A DNA stretch of 63,770 nucleotides from NCBI GenBank assembly GCA_045542075.1, contig JAZQKI010000046.1, forward strand, positions 1 to 63,770. The letters are read 5' to 3'. The stretch comes from SVTX01 sp045542075. GTDB taxonomy: Bacteria > Bacillota > Clostridia > Oscillospirales > CAG-272. How positions within the stretch are numbered: position 1 is the first letter of the stretch; every line of letters starts with the position of its first letter. Below, one piece after another: positions 7,701 through 16,465 of this stretch. The position numbers and the translations under genes are program-made. Under the pieces are notes generated by a model. The model did not search any database. It saw only the letters and a program-made list of their open reading frames with translations, and was not told where the DNA came from.

Positions 7701-8741
7701 ATGAAAAATTGCGCAATAATCGGATTTGGCGGAATGGGCGGCTGGCACGCCGTCTTTACAAGAGAAAACAAGGTTGTAAATCTTGCCGGTATTTACGATA
7801 TAAATCCCGACAAACAGGCTTTTGCTGTGCAGAACGGAATAAGATCCTACGGATCCGAGGAGGAGCTGCTTGCAGACGAGTCAGTTGACTTTGTAGTCGT
7901 AGCAACGCCTAACGACGTTCACAAGGAGATCGCTATACGCGCTATGAAGGCAGGCAAGCACGTTATATGCGAAAAGCCCGTCACTCTCTCAAGCGCAGAT
8001 CTTCAGGAAATGATAGATGCGTCCATAAAGTATGACAGACGCTTCACCGTTCATCAAAACAGACGTTGGGACGGCGAATTTCTCGTTATGCGAGATATGT
8101 ACAACAGCGGAAAGCTTGGTGATATATTCAGCATGAGCTCCTACGTTCAGGGCAGCCACGGAATTCCCGGCGACTGGCGAAAGGAAAAAGAGCACGGCGG
8201 AGGAATGATACTTGACTGGGGCGTTCACCTTATCGACCAGGTAATGCAGATAGTAACTGACAAAAAGCCTCTCTCCGTTTACTGCCGTTGCGACCACATC
8301 ACAAACGCTGAGGTTGACGACGGATTTGCTTTGGATCTGTATTTTGAGGATGATCTCACAGCTCATATAGAGGTTGGAACCTCTCACTTCATAACCATGC
8401 CACGTTTCTCAATGTACGGAACCAACGGAAGCGCGCAGATCCCCAATTGGGGACAGGATTGCCGTGCCGTATACTGCACGAATTGGGAAATGAAGGACGT
8501 TGTTCCCGTCAAGACCGCGGCAGGCATCACAAAGACCATGGCGCCCCGAGACAAGAGCACGATCGAGGAGCATTTCATTCCCCAGCCCGCCGCTGACGTA
8601 CACGATTTTTACAGAAACTTCGTTGCGGCGATCGACGGAGAGGCGGAGCAGATAGTCACACACGCCCAGATGATGCAGGTAATGAAAATAATGGAAGCGG
8701 CTTTCGAGTCCGACAGAACAGGACTTCCCGTAAAGCTTTGA
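7701..8741 (+). CDS. Gfo/Idh/MocA family oxidoreductase
   Basis: NAD(P)-dependent sugar- or inositol-type dehydrogenase of 346 residues. The Rossmann motif GFGGMGGWHA lies at residues 8-17 and the conserved CEKPVT at about 92-97, where Lys is the family's catalytic lysine; DWGVHLIDQ resembles the active-site histidine region. The ATG at 7701 follows GAAAGGA; the frame further upstream contains the promoter. The substrate cannot be told from sequence and there is no sugar-utilisation operon around it. A bidirectional terminator follows. Confidence 0.9.
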   Translation: MKNCAIIGFGGMGGWHAVFTRENKVVNLAGIYDINPDKQAFAVQNGIRSYGSEEELLADESVDFVVVATPNDVHKEIAIRAMKAGKHVICEKPVTLSSADLQEMIDASIKYDRRFTVHQNRRWDGEFLVMRDMYNSGKLGDIFSMSSYVQGSHGIPGDWRKEKEHGGGMILDWGVHLIDQVMQIVTDKKPLSVYCRCDHITNAEVDDGFALDLYFEDDLTAHIEVGTSHFITMPRFSMYGTNGSAQIPNWGQDCRAVYCTNWEMKDVVPVKTAAGITKTMAPRDKSTIEEHFIPQPAADVHDFYRNFVAAIDGEAEQIVTHAQMMQVMKIMEAAFESDRTGLPVKL

Positions 8742-8751
8742 CAATAAGCAT

Positions 8752-8783
8752 AAAAACGCCCCCGCTGAGCGAGGGCGTTTTTA
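8752..8783 (+). terminator. Bidirectional terminator
   Basis: AAAACGCCCCCGC paired with GCGAGGGCGTTTT around the loop TGA, with T and A runs on either side. It ends the oxidoreductase gene and probably also the small ORF on the opposite strand. Confidence 0.85.
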
Positions 8784-8805
8784 TGTTGAACTAAGGCAAT
8801 ATCTA

Positions 8806-8898
8806 TCAGTGACCGCAGCAGCAGCAAAGTATGAGGAGAGCGATGATAATAAGCCAAACCCAGTTATCGTTGAAAATTCCGCAAAGACAGTTGTTCAT
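8806..8898 (-). CDS. 30-residue cysteine-rich membrane peptide
   Basis: A short ORF with a near-perfect ribosome site (AAGGAGGTTCTTT before ATG). The product has a hydrophilic N-terminus MNNCLCGIFNDN, a single hydrophobic helix WVWLIIIALLIL, and the end CCCCGH. Very small hydrophobic peptides of this type (YjcZ-like) are common in Firmicutes, some of them made in sporulating cells. Six cysteines in thirty residues suggest metal or thiol chemistry but nothing more can be said. Confidence 0.65.
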   Translation of the reverse strand: MNNCLCGIFNDNWVWLIIIALLILCCCCGH

Positions 8899-9015
8899 AA
8901 AGAACCTCCTTGTAAAATATAAAATAATGTCGAACAGTGTCAAATACCGTTCTCACTATTATACTATGCGGTCACCTGCGAATTGTGAAAAAATTTGTCG
9001 ATAAAAAAGAAAACA

Positions 9016-9039
9016 AAAGCACCGCGGGCGCGGTGCTTT
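9016..9039 (-). terminator. Terminator of the zinc-ribbon gene
   Basis: Stem AAAGCACCGC/GCGGTGCTTT with loop GGGC, four bases from the stop codon; T-rich on the minus strand beyond it. Confidence 0.75.
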
Positions 9040-9042
9040 ATA

Positions 9043-9738
9043 TTATTTTTCATTTTTCTCAAGCACAAGCTTGTCACAGTTAAGAAACGCGTGTGCAGTA
9101 AGCAAGGAATCCGTGGGGATAGTAGCACTGTCTCCGCATTCGGTACAGGTTATTCTTATCCCGTCGTTTGTAAACTCAACGTCATACGTGCAATCCTCCC
9201 TCTCAAGCATATCCTCGGGGATAGGCTCGCGTCCGTTTGGATGGCAGGTGCAGAATATTCTTCCCTCTGCGTCAAGGTCACGTATTACAAAGGTCACTAT
9301 ATCCACTATCTGCGAGTCCGTAATAGTTACTTCGTCCTCGTTGTGAAGACCGTGAAAATCCTCTATTCCATTTTGTTCAAGCATATCAAGCAGCTCAAGC
9401 TCTGTACGCGCAAGCTCCGCTTTAACTACGTTCTCCTCGCCCACAAATCCGACGTTTATGTCAGAATACGGACAAGGCAGGACAAAAAGCTCTCTTGAGA
9501 AAAACAAGGAGGTGTTTACGGTAAAGGTGTGCGGCTTCTCACAGAAAATACATGGCACGGTGATCCTTACCGTGTTATTATCCCTTCTGTGCACCAGACT
9601 CATCTCACTGTTTTTACAGCTGCATTTCAGCTTTACCATATCTCCGGAAAGCGCAAAAACACCAACGGGACTCATAACTCCCGCTCCGCATGAGGGACAT
9701 CTGTACGCAACCGTCGTCTGTTTTTCATTCAATACCAT
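9043..9738 (-). CDS. Hypothetical protein with multiple zinc ribbons
   Basis: The 231-residue protein starts at MVLNEKQTT (GGAG nine bases upstream). Cysteine pairs occur along its length: CPSCG (about 14-18), CSCK (about 38-41), CIFC (about 63-66), a CTCHPNG loop and CTECG near the C-terminus, suggesting two or three zinc-ribbon modules separated by an acidic helical segment. No family name was recognised. It lies directly downstream of the foldase-like gene on the same strand (130-bp gap), so the two may be coregulated. Confidence 0.7.
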   Translation of the reverse strand: MVLNEKQTTVAYRCPSCGAGVMSPVGVFALSGDMVKLKCSCKNSEMSLVHRRDNNTVRITVPCIFCEKPHTFTVNTSLFFSRELFVLPCPYSDINVGFVGEENVVKAELARTELELLDMLEQNGIEDFHGLHNEDEVTITDSQIVDIVTFVIRDLDAEGRIFCTCHPNGREPIPEDMLEREDCTYDVEFTNDGIRITCTECGDSATIPTDSLLTAHAFLNCDKLVLEKNEK

Positions 9739-9868
9739 ATCCGTTCTCCGATCGTTTGAATTTATTATGATTTTATGCTCTGACGTTATTGTGTGACATA
9801 GAATTTTATGGGGTTGAAACACACTGTGTGACAACCCCATATTTTTTATTGATTATACTTTACTCAAA

Positions 9869-11707
9869 TCAGGAAAGTGCGCCGAGAGATGAGAAGTAGC
9901 TGAGCATATAAGGAACGTAGGTCTGATAAAGATCATCCGTCTTCTTATCGTTGAAGGTCACGGGGTTAGATGCGAGCTGACCGCCCTTTCCATCCTCACC
10001 CTGATACCATTTCTCAAACATCTCGCCTACAACGCCGTTGGTAGCCTGTACCTGCCATACCTCATCGTCGAATGACTCAAAGTAGCATATAGCGTAATAC
10101 GTTGTTTTCTTCGCGGTGCTTGAAGACGAAGACGAGGAGGAAATAGTTTCAAGCGTGAACAGATCAGAGACCTCTCCGGGCTTGCGATCCTTATCCTCGA
10201 GCCACTCGTCGATCTTTGCAAACGCGCTGTCACTCTGCTTGAAATATCCGGGAGATACCTGCTCGGGAGCAGCGTGTCCTATGGAGATCTTGCTGTCGTC
10301 GGGAAGTGCCTCAGCAGCATCCTTACCGAGCTTGTCAAGTGTCTCAGCACTCATGGTGCCTTCCTTAAACTTCTTAAGGATCTCCTCCGCGGTTGCCTTA
10401 TCTGTAGAGATAAAGTAGCCAAGATTTCTTGTGAGATCAGTGTCGAAGTGCATGGACTCGTATACGCAGTAAGCTGTTACGGTATACTTCTTATATGTGG
10501 GCTTCTCTGTTGAGTTTTCAGTTGCCTTCTCGGTATATGTTTCTGTCTTATCCTCAACAAAGGTGTCGCCGTTCTCAGCAGGCTCACGCTCAACTGTAGA
10601 TGTCTCTTCCTCTATACCAAAGAGCCAATCCTCGAGCTTGCCGCCGTCTGTGGTGTACTCGATAGTGTCCTTATACTTATCCATAGAAGGCTCTGTGGGC
10701 GCTTCGGTGGGCTTTTCGGTAGCGCCCTCGCTGGGCTTTTCAGTTACGTTAACAGAGGGACCCTGGTTTTCTGTCTTCTGGGACTCTACATCCTCAAGAA
10801 TAAGCTTGAAGAACTCGTCAGCATTGCTTGCGCCCGCAAGCTTGTCTGCTCTTGCCTTAGCATCTTTTACGGCTTTGTCGTATTCAACGTCGGTCATTCC
10901 CTTGGAATCAACCTTGATCTGATACTTAAGAACGTCTGCGGTATAGAAGCTTTCCTTGTTTTCCTCACGGAATTCTATCAATGCCTTGTTCTCGGTATCC
11001 TTCTCAAGCTCCTCCTTGTACTTTTCGGTCATAACCTCGGAGTACTTGTTTGCGTAGTAGATTATCTCGTAATACTTGATAATGTCATCCTTCTTAACGC
11101 CTTCGCCGTAGAAATCGCTGTACTCAAGTCCGTAAGCCTCTGCGGATGCGTCGATAGATGCGATAGCAGCATTGATGTTCTCTCTGTCCTCTGCGTCAAG
11201 CTCAAGTCCCATATCGTATGCAGCGTTTGCGTAAACGAGATACATCTGAGCCTGAGACTTGGACTGCTCAAGGAAGTAATCATACCAGGTCACAGCAGCC
11301 TTATCTGCAGTTGCCTTGGAGTACACCTGATCTCTGAGATCCTTGCTGAAGTCAAGTCCGAAATACTGCGCGTACGAGCCGTACTGTCCGTACCAGGACA
11401 TTATCTGCTCGTTAAAGAAAATGTTCATCGTCATTTTATTGATGGTGAAGTGACCGGTCTGGAGAGACATGATCTCGGTGTTTCTGTTAATAGCACCCTC
11501 GATCTGACCAAATACACCGGTCTGATCAAGTACCGTGCAAGCGATACTCAAAACGACTGCAACCGCAAGAACTATGCATACCGCAGCAATGATCTTGCCC
11601 TTCTTTGTGTCGTTATTGTTCTTTTTCTTCTGAGAGCTTGTAAGGTACTTATCTACCTCACTTGCCTGCTGTGCTCTCTGAAGCTTGTTTCTGTTGCCTT
11701 TTCCCAT
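9869..11707 (-). CDS. Membrane-anchored SurA/PrsA-like foldase (putative)
   Basis: The 612-residue protein has a basic N-terminus, one membrane segment (about 39-61) and a long extracellular region. The part from about 95 to 300 is helical and charged like the chaperone domain of SurA/PrsA proteins. A linker of about 25 residues is rich in Thr, Glu, Lys and Pro (TEKPSEGATEKPTEAPTEPS), and a second parvulin-like half follows after about residue 410 with a poly-serine run. A clear parvulin signature was not verified, so peptidyl-prolyl isomerase activity is a guess. Secretion quality control outside the membrane is the likely role. Confidence 0.6.
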   Translation of the reverse strand: MGKGNRNKLQRAQQASEVDKYLTSSQKKKNNNDTKKGKIIAAVCIVLAVAVVLSIACTVLDQTGVFGQIEGAINRNTEIMSLQTGHFTINKMTMNIFFNEQIMSWYGQYGSYAQYFGLDFSKDLRDQVYSKATADKAAVTWYDYFLEQSKSQAQMYLVYANAAYDMGLELDAEDRENINAAIASIDASAEAYGLEYSDFYGEGVKKDDIIKYYEIIYYANKYSEVMTEKYKEELEKDTENKALIEFREENKESFYTADVLKYQIKVDSKGMTDVEYDKAVKDAKARADKLAGASNADEFFKLILEDVESQKTENQGPSVNVTEKPSEGATEKPTEAPTEPSMDKYKDTIEYTTDGGKLEDWLFGIEEETSTVEREPAENGDTFVEDKTETYTEKATENSTEKPTYKKYTVTAYCVYESMHFDTDLTRNLGYFISTDKATAEEILKKFKEGTMSAETLDKLGKDAAEALPDDSKISIGHAAPEQVSPGYFKQSDSAFAKIDEWLEDKDRKPGEVSDLFTLETISSSSSSSSTAKKTTYYAICYFESFDDEVWQVQATNGVVGEMFEKWYQGEDGKGGQLASNPVTFNDKKTDDLYQTYVPYMLSYFSSLGALS

Positions 11708-11848
11708 TTTTTAGGTTCCGCCTTTTCAATTTTTTTATCGAATTATTTATAAATTCTGCAAATTCCTAAACATTATACTCTCTTATAGTGAAAAAAGGTT
11801 GAATAGTTTATGAATACTGCGAAAATTTTTTTACATAATTAAGTTTTA

Positions 11849-14023
11849 TCACACGTTCATGATCATCGGAATGATCATAGGCTTGCGCTTGGTCTTTGAG
11901 GATATATATTTTACCATATCATCCTTTATCTTGGTCTTGATCCTGAACCAATCGGTATATCTGCCGCCAAGACAGGACATTATGGATTTCTGCGCGACCG
12001 CCTTCATTTCCTCCATAAGATCCTCGGACTCGCGCACGTACACAAATCCGCGCGTCACGATATCAGGTCCCGACATAACGTACCCGCCGTCAGAGCTGAC
12101 CGTCGCGACAATTATTATCACGCCGTCCTGCGAAAGAAGTATTCTGTCGCGAAGCACGATATTTCCAACGTCGCCTACTCCGTAGCCGTCAATAAGCACC
12201 TTGCCCGCCGTGACCGTGCCGCCCCATTTTGCGCCGCGGCTGTCTATCTCAAGCACCTTGCCTATATCGGATATGAATATATTCTGAGGATTCATTCCCA
12301 TATACAAGGCAAGCTCTCTGTTTGCCGCCATGTGCTTGTACTCGCCGTGAATGGGCATAAAATACTTGGGCTTTGTCAGAGCGTACAGAAGCTTTATCTC
12401 CTCCTGACACGCGTGGCCCGAAACGTGTACCTCTACCGCCGCGTCGCGTATTACCTGAACACCCAGCTTGCAAAGCTCGTTGACGATACGGTTTATGAGC
12501 TTCTCATTACCCGGTATGGGTGAGGAGGAAAGCACCACAACGTCTCCCGCTCCGAGTCTGACCTCTCTGTGCTCGCCGAATGCCATTCGGTAAAGCGCGC
12601 TCATAGGCTCGCCCTGGCTTCCCGTGGTGATAAGGGTTACCTCGTGAGGACTGTATCGGCGTATTTCAGTAACGTCTATAAGCACTCCCTCGGGAACGTG
12701 CATATATCCGAGCTCGACCGCCGCGCCCACAATATTGAGCATACTTCTTCCCGTGATAGCGACCTTACGTCCGTGTCGTGCCGCAACGTCGATTATCTGC
12801 TGCACTCTGTGAACGTTGGACGAAAACGTGGAGATAACTATTCTCTTTTCGCTATTAACCGTAAAGATATATTCAAGCGACGCGCCTACCTTTTTTTCCG
12901 ACGGTGTCGTACCGGGACGCTCCGCGTTGGTGGACTCGCACATAAGCATGAGCACGCCCTCCTTGCCAAGCTCGCCAAAGCGAGTCAGATCCATTATCTC
13001 GCCGTCTATGGGCGACAGATCGAGCTTGAAGTCTCCCGAATGAACTATCGTGCCAAACGGTGTCTTTATAGCGAGCGCGCAAGCATCCGCTATGGAGTGG
13101 TTTACATGTATAAACTCTACCGAAAGACTGCCGAGCTTTACAATGTCTCCCGCTCTTACGCAATTAAGCTTGGGCTGATAAGGAAGCGTAACCTCCTTGA
13201 GCTTGTTTTTGACTATGCCGAGCGTCAGATTTGTTCCGTATATCGGGGGATTTATATTGCGAAGCACGTACGGTATTGCGCCGATATGGTCCTCGTGTCC
13301 GTGTGTCAGCACTATTCCGCGTATTTTATCTTTGTTTTCCTCAAGATAGGTCACGTCGGGGATGACCAGATCTATGCCGGGCATATCGTCCTCGGGGAAA
13401 CCGAGTCCGCAGTCAACCACAACGATGTCGTCCTCATACTGAATGACCGTCATATTCTTTCCTATTTCACTCAAGCCTCCAAGAGGAATTATCTTGAGCT
13501 TGCCCTCGGGCACAGGCTGACTCGCCTTCGTACCCTTCGCGCCCTTCTCCGTCCTTGCGGACTTTACCTGCGTGGATTTTGTATGAGAATGGGTATTTTC
13601 CGAATGGGGCTTCACGCTTGCCTCCTGCTTTTGCCTGCTTTGAGACTGACTCTGCTTTCTGGCGGGCTTGGGCTGAGGTGTCGGAATATCATCCGCCGCG
13701 TGATCGCTGTCAGACGCAAAATACTGTTCCATCCATTCATCCGCGCTCATAATACGGCGGGGCTGTGTGGGATAGGATTTATAATAAGCCGAAATATCCG
13801 TCTGTTCCTGGCGGGTATTCGTATCGACCTTGTCCACGGTCTTTTTCTCTGTATGCTTTTTCACCTCGCCTTGTGCAGAAGCCTTGGACGCGGACCTTTT
13901 TTTACCCGTTCCCTTTCTCTTGTGTGTAGGGGCTACGGGCTTTTTGTCGCCTGCCGTATAAGACTTTGACGCAGCTTCGTCGGGATGCATATCAGTACCG
14001 CTATTGCTTGTTTTCTTTGCCAT
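11849..14023 (-). CDS. rnj: Ribonuclease J
   Basis: Metallo-beta-lactamase/beta-CASP ribonuclease with endo- and 5'-3' exonuclease activity, central to mRNA decay in Firmicutes. The zinc motif HGHEDH is at residues 241-246, the HSGDFKLD and SGHA motifs follow, and the C-terminal domain ends after KPMIIPMIMNV. The core of about 550 residues is normal, but it is preceded by an extension of about 173 residues that is low in complexity and rich in Lys, Ser, Gln and Thr, probably disordered. Transcribed from its own promoter with a leader of about 190 nt. Confidence 0.95.
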   Translation of the reverse strand: MAKKTSNSGTDMHPDEAASKSYTAGDKKPVAPTHKRKGTGKKRSASKASAQGEVKKHTEKKTVDKVDTNTRQEQTDISAYYKSYPTQPRRIMSADEWMEQYFASDSDHAADDIPTPQPKPARKQSQSQSRQKQEASVKPHSENTHSHTKSTQVKSARTEKGAKGTKASQPVPEGKLKIIPLGGLSEIGKNMTVIQYEDDIVVVDCGLGFPEDDMPGIDLVIPDVTYLEENKDKIRGIVLTHGHEDHIGAIPYVLRNINPPIYGTNLTLGIVKNKLKEVTLPYQPKLNCVRAGDIVKLGSLSVEFIHVNHSIADACALAIKTPFGTIVHSGDFKLDLSPIDGEIMDLTRFGELGKEGVLMLMCESTNAERPGTTPSEKKVGASLEYIFTVNSEKRIVISTFSSNVHRVQQIIDVAARHGRKVAITGRSMLNIVGAAVELGYMHVPEGVLIDVTEIRRYSPHEVTLITTGSQGEPMSALYRMAFGEHREVRLGAGDVVVLSSSPIPGNEKLINRIVNELCKLGVQVIRDAAVEVHVSGHACQEEIKLLYALTKPKYFMPIHGEYKHMAANRELALYMGMNPQNIFISDIGKVLEIDSRGAKWGGTVTAGKVLIDGYGVGDVGNIVLRDRILLSQDGVIIIVATVSSDGGYVMSGPDIVTRGFVYVRESEDLMEEMKAVAQKSIMSCLGGRYTDWFRIKTKIKDDMVKYISSKTKRKPMIIPMIMNV

Positions 14024-14175
14024 CTAATACCTTCCTTTCTTGTGTATGGATAGATCTGACAGACATAACAAAGGACAAACGGATAAGGCTCCGCACCCCT
14101 CTCGCCTTCGTTCCGCAAGAGTGAATGAGAAGCAGCCTCTGTAGCCTATCAAAACATGTAAAATGAATATATCAA

Positions 14176-14199
14176 ACGGGATGAGTGGAGATATCCCGT
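14176..14199 (-). promoter_or_regulatory. Inverted repeat in the RNase J leader
   Basis: ACGGGAT (14176-14182) and ATCCCGT (14193-14199) form a 7-bp hairpin just downstream of the predicted transcription start of rnj. There is no T run, so it is not a terminator. It could protect the 5' end or be a site of autoregulation. Confidence 0.4.
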
Positions 14200-14223
14200 C
14201 AAATTACAATTGAGCACCGTCTT

Positions 14224-14252
14224 ATTATACATCATTTCGTCCGTTTTGTCAA
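14224..14252 (-). promoter_or_regulatory. Sigma-A promoter of RNase J
   Basis: Minus strand TTGACA (14247-14252), 17-bp spacer, TATAAT (14224-14229). Perfect consensus, divergent from the abrB-galK promoter. Confidence 0.85.
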
Positions 14253-14395
14253 TAGTTGCGTTATCACAAACATTCTTACCGCTCCGTAATTCTTTTAATC
14301 TTATAGCCTTCCGCATATTTTTACATATTTCGACACCCACTTCCAAAAAATTACAATTCAAATGTAAACAATACATAAATTTCCAATTTTTTCTA

Positions 14396-14424
14396 TTGAC
14401 AATATATATTTTCTTTGTTAAAAT
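14396..14424 (+). promoter_or_regulatory. Sigma-A promoter of the AbrB-galK operon
   Basis: TTGACA (14396-14401), 17-bp AT-rich spacer, TAAAAT (14419-14424), 38 bp before the start codon. Confidence 0.8.
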
Positions 14425-14462
14425 GACATCATAAAACATAATCCGCAAAAGGAGAAAAATAA

Positions 14463-14705
14463 ATGAAATCAACAGGTGTAGTAAGAAAAGTAGACGAGCT
14501 CGGAAGAATAGTTCTTCCCATCAGCATCAGACAGACAATGGATATCGGCGAGAAGGACGCTCTCGAGATATTTACCGAGGACAATAAAATAATCCTCCAG
14601 AAATATCAGCCCTCCTGTACCTTCTGCAACAATGCCGACAATATAATCTATTTCTGCGGCAAGCGTCTTTGCGAGGACTGTCTCAATAAGCTCAAAACCC
14701 TCTGA
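14463..14705 (+). CDS. AbrB-family regulator with C-terminal zinc knuckle
   Basis: The 80-residue protein begins with a typical AbrB/SpoVT swapped-hairpin DNA-binding domain (STGVVRKVDELGRIVLPISI, then DALEIF). After it come two cysteine pairs, CTFC at about 52-55 and CEDC at about 70-73, a short zinc-binding tail instead of AbrB's multimerisation domain. AbrB proteins repress or activate transition-state genes as tetramers. Excellent ribosome site AAAGGAG. It is the first gene of the galK operon, 20 bp upstream of galK, and may regulate its own operon. Confidence 0.88.
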   Translation: MKSTGVVRKVDELGRIVLPISIRQTMDIGEKDALEIFTEDNKIILQKYQPSCTFCNNADNIIYFCGKRLCEDCLNKLKTL

Positions 14706-14725
14706 TATCCGGAAAGGCGAATACT

Positions 14726-16009
14726 ATGAAACACAACAGCCTAATTCAAAGCATAGCTGACGGCGAGCTTGACAGCATATTCACCGTCCTCTACGGCGAG
14801 CGCAACATACCCTGTCAGAAGCAGAGATATATCGCCGCAATAAATGAGTTTGTTTCGCTTTACGGCGAGGAGCACGAGCTTGAGATCTTCTCGGTTTCCG
14901 GCAGAAGCGAGCTTTCCGGCAATCACACCGACCACAACCGCGGTTGCGTTATCGCGGCATCAATAGATCTTGACACTATCGCTATAGTATCGAAAACAGA
15001 AGGCTCCGTCATCCGTGTAAAAAGCTCGGGACACAACGCCGACCTCATCGACATCTCGGACTTCACCTCTCCCCGCCCCGAAATGTACGGCAGATCGGGC
15101 TCAATTATTGCGGGTATGTGCCGCGGACTTACCGATCTGGGATACAAAACAGGCGGATTTGTCGCTTATACCACCTCAAACGTCCCCGGAGGCTCGGGAC
15201 TTTCCTCCTCTGCCGCGTTTGAAAATATGATAGGAACTATCATAAACCATCTCTACAACGGCGGAAAAATTGACACCGTGGAGATAGCGAAGATCTCGCA
15301 GTACGCTGAAAACGAGTTTTTCGGCAAGCCCTGCGGACTTATGGACCAGGTTGCCTGTGCCGTTGGCGGCATCGTGGCTATTGATTTTGCCGACCCATCA
15401 GCTCCCGTAATTCAGCCGATAAATTTTGACCTCTCTGCCAAGGGATATAATCTCTGCATAGTCAACACAGGCGGCAATCACGCCGACCTCACCGACGATT
15501 ATGCCTCAATTCCCTCCGAGATGAAGAGCGTTGCGGCGGCTTGCGGCGGCGACTTCTTAAGAGAGGTAGACGAGCAGACGGTCATCAGCAATATCTCCTC
15601 CCTGCGCGAGAGCGTTGGCGACAGAGGAATCTTGCGCTCGCTTCACTTTTTTGAGGAAAACAAGCGTGTGGCAGTACAAAAGCAAGCGCTTATAGACGGC
15701 GACATTCAAAAATTCTTCGACGCGGTAAATCAATCGGGTAAATCCTCGTTCTGCTATCTTCAAAACGTATATACAAACCAAAATCTTAAGGAGCAGGGGC
15801 TCTCCCTCGCCCTCTGCCTTGCAGACATCTGCCTCTCGGAAAAGGAAGCGGCATTCCGTGTTCACGGCGGCGGCTTTGCGGGAACTATCCAGGCATACGT
15901 CAAAAATCAGGACGTTGAGGAATTCAGATCCGTGATGGATGCAACCTTTGGAGAGGGCGCGTGTCTCGTTCTTCGCATACGCCCGCTCGGTGCGATCAAG
16001 ATCTGCTGA
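14726..16009 (+). CDS. galK: Galactokinase
   Basis: GHMP kinase of 427 residues converting galactose to galactose 1-phosphate. The signature GRSELSGNHTDHNRG lies near residues 59-73, the phosphate-binding loop VPGGSGLSSSAAFE near 149-162, and the third motif HGGGFAGT near 377-384. Slightly longer than usual (about 390). No galT, galE or sugar transporter is adjacent, so either galactose genes are scattered or the substrate is a related sugar. Second gene of its operon. Confidence 0.9.
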   Translation: MKHNSLIQSIADGELDSIFTVLYGERNIPCQKQRYIAAINEFVSLYGEEHELEIFSVSGRSELSGNHTDHNRGCVIAASIDLDTIAIVSKTEGSVIRVKSSGHNADLIDISDFTSPRPEMYGRSGSIIAGMCRGLTDLGYKTGGFVAYTTSNVPGGSGLSSSAAFENMIGTIINHLYNGGKIDTVEIAKISQYAENEFFGKPCGLMDQVACAVGGIVAIDFADPSAPVIQPINFDLSAKGYNLCIVNTGGNHADLTDDYASIPSEMKSVAAACGGDFLREVDEQTVISNISSLRESVGDRGILRSLHFFEENKRVAVQKQALIDGDIQKFFDAVNQSGKSSFCYLQNVYTNQNLKEQGLSLALCLADICLSEKEAAFRVHGGGFAGTIQAYVKNQDVEEFRSVMDATFGEGACLVLRIRPLGAIKIC

Positions 16010-16024
16010 TATTCGGAGTCTGAC

Positions 16025-16453
16025 ATGAAGCAAAACAAAAACATACCCTCCCCCGAGGCAAAAAGGCAATTCAGCAAAAAGAGCAAAAAGGAGCTTGGAC
16101 TTCTTATTGCCTGCTGTCTGATATTTATGCTCGTATACTTTGCGGCGGCGAATATTCCCGTGCCGATAATATCATTTGCGGTCACGGCGATCTATATGCT
16201 GGGCCTTGCGGTATTTGTCGTCATATACGTCGTATATAACTACGCGTTCACCCGCAAGGATCTGACCGAGGATATGCTCCCCGACGACTGGAGCGCTGAA
16301 AAAAAGACTGCCTACGTGCAAAAAAGCAAGGACAGAGCAAAAAAGTCACGTTGGATGATTTTTATTATCTTCCCTCTTGTCGTCACGTTTATAGCCGACA
16401 TACTTTACCTGTTCGTCTGGCAGGGCTGGCTACACCAATTCTTTTCAAAATAG
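16025..16453 (+). CDS. Hypothetical membrane protein
   Basis: The 142-residue protein has three hydrophobic helices (about 25-43, 47-73 and 110-132) and a charged cytoplasmic loop between the second and third. The N-terminus is lysine-rich. No family recognised. It lies 15 bp after galK and 12 bp before walJ, so it is part of the operon. Its RNA-processing neighbours give no clear hint of function. Confidence 0.7.
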   Translation: MKQNKNIPSPEAKRQFSKKSKKELGLLIACCLIFMLVYFAAANIPVPIISFAVTAIYMLGLAVFVVIYVVYNYAFTRKDLTEDMLPDDWSAEKKTAYVQKSKDRAKKSRWMIFIIFPLVVTFIADILYLFVWQGWLHQFFSK

Positions 16454-16465
16454 ACCAAAAGCAAT

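Noticed and set aside
8752..8783. Small RNA at the oxidoreductase end
   Set aside because: A plain strong terminator explains the hairpin; no promoter precedes it.
12569..13969. 466-codon open frame on the plus strand opposite RNase J
   Set aside because: It mirrors the well-supported RNase J gene, is rich in Arg, Tyr and Leu, has no ribosome site, and no family was seen.
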